Source: Flavobacteriales bacterium
Lineage (GTDB): Bacteria; Bacteroidota; Bacteroidia; Flavobacteriales_D; Crocinitomicaceae
NCBI GenBank assembly: GCA_947458985.1
Contig: CANHBA010000002.1
Location: forward strand, 1-33,126
Reading direction: 5' to 3'
Length of the DNA stretch: 33,126 bases
Shown: positions 32,842-33,126 of the stretch, piece after piece
Layout of the letters: each line of letters opens with the position of its first letter
How positions within the stretch are numbered: position 1 is the first letter of the stretch
Notes under the pieces: model-generated
Seen by the model: only the letters and a program-made list of their open reading frames with translations
Database searches by the model: none
What the model was told of the DNA's origin: nothing
Position numbers and translations under genes: made by a program

Positions 32842-33126
32842 TTAAATTTCGTTTCGGGTGTCTGAGCCCCAAAACATTTTGTTTCGGATGGTATCTAAAA
32901 AGTTGTTGTCTTCGAATTTGACTACGTTGATCATGAATTCGGCTTTGGTGATAGTTACCTTTTCACCTTGTTTGATGTGTTGCGAATGACCATCTAAAGA
33001 TAGTAAATAAGTCCGGTCTCGGCCTTCAACTTGCAAAGAAATTGGCATGTGGTCAGGAACAACAACAGGACGAACATTGAGGTTGTGCGGCGCAATTGGC
33101 GTAAGGATATGCACCTGACAACCTGG
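32842..33126 (-). CDS. nadK: NAD kinase, C-terminal part only
   Basis: Only the last 95 codons are in the window; the 5' end lies beyond 33126. The reading frame continues upstream of the apparent GTG at 33114 as PGCQVHILTPIAPHNL, with no break, so this is a cut gene and not a short one. The segment TPIAPHNLNVRPVVVPD and the end FLDTIRNKMFWG match NAD kinase, which phosphorylates NAD to NADP. The foldase genes begin 4 nt downstream. Confidence 0.88.
   Translation of the reverse strand, partial: PGCQVHILTPIAPHNLNVRPVVVPDHMPISLQVEGRDRTYLLSLDGHSQHIKQGEKVTITKAEFMINVVKFEDNNFLDTIRNKMFWGSDTRNEI

Noticed and set aside
32842..33114. 90-aa gene with GTG start at 33114
   Set aside because: The frame is open through the window edge and continues NAD kinase sequence, so it is the 3' end of a cut gene.

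Overview
The window comes from the chromosome of a member of the Bacteroidota, probably a Flavobacteriia-like or Chitinophagia-like lineage (the family is not resolvable by eye). The evidence is several families largely typical of that phylum (DUF4924, DUF4159, DUF4369/TlpA thioredoxins, a Porin_10-type barrel, an OmpH-like lipoprotein), Bacteroidota-type TAnnTTTG -7 promoter boxes, few recognisable Shine-Dalgarno sequences, and moderate GC. It is mostly conserved housekeeping sequence. I see no insertion sequence, prophage, CRISPR array or rRNA. The only RNA genes are two tandem tRNA-Glu genes.

Layout. 1-5926 (minus): hemE (cut by the window start), ung, a secreted BNR-repeat protein, a secreted M61 peptidase with PDZ domain, and purT. 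5977-15842 (plus): an 11-gene, nearly gapless operon of VTC-domain protein, DUF4956 membrane protein, lpxK, purine nucleoside phosphorylase, gatB, two tandem TlpA-like thioredoxins, lpxH, tsaE, alanine dehydrogenase and an orphan HsdR-N nuclease-like protein. 15853-17238 (minus): DUF4924 protein, OmpH-like lipoprotein and a small unknown. 17398-22148 (plus): RRM protein, cca, pRiA4b ORF-3-like protein, methyltransferase, FKBP lipoprotein and sucD. 22184-25220 (minus): porin, rpsT, two tRNA-Glu and an unknown 235-aa protein. 25348-26886 (plus): lipid kinase, DUF1569-like protein and a 53-aa membrane protein. 26893-28692 (minus): DUF1295 protein and MscS channel. 28719-31031 (plus): AlkB-like dioxygenase, ribD and a DUF4159 protein. 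31028-33126 (minus): a cyclophilin-FKBP fusion, an FKBP and the 3' end of nadK (cut by the window end).

The genes serve lipid A synthesis (lpxK, lpxH), translation (gatB, tsaE, cca, rpsT, tRNA-Glu), envelope protein folding (three PPIases, two thioredoxins, OmpH-like), nucleotide and cofactor metabolism (purT, PNP, hemE, ribD, nadK) and DNA repair (ung, AlkB). No clearly new multi-gene system is visible. The most unusual signals concern gene-expression architecture. Several TAnnTTTG boxes lie only 4-6 nt before start codons, suggesting leaderless mRNAs. A start/stop overlap of the form ATG-NNN-ACT-RA recurs. Two convergent gene pairs have both stop codons inside one palindrome. The protein-level curiosities are the cyclophilin-FKBP fusion with a His-rich tail, the orphan PD-(D/E)xK protein and the VTC/DUF4956 pair. 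No gene-free stretch exceeds 300 bases; the longest are 127 nt (25221-25347) and 159 nt (17239-17397).
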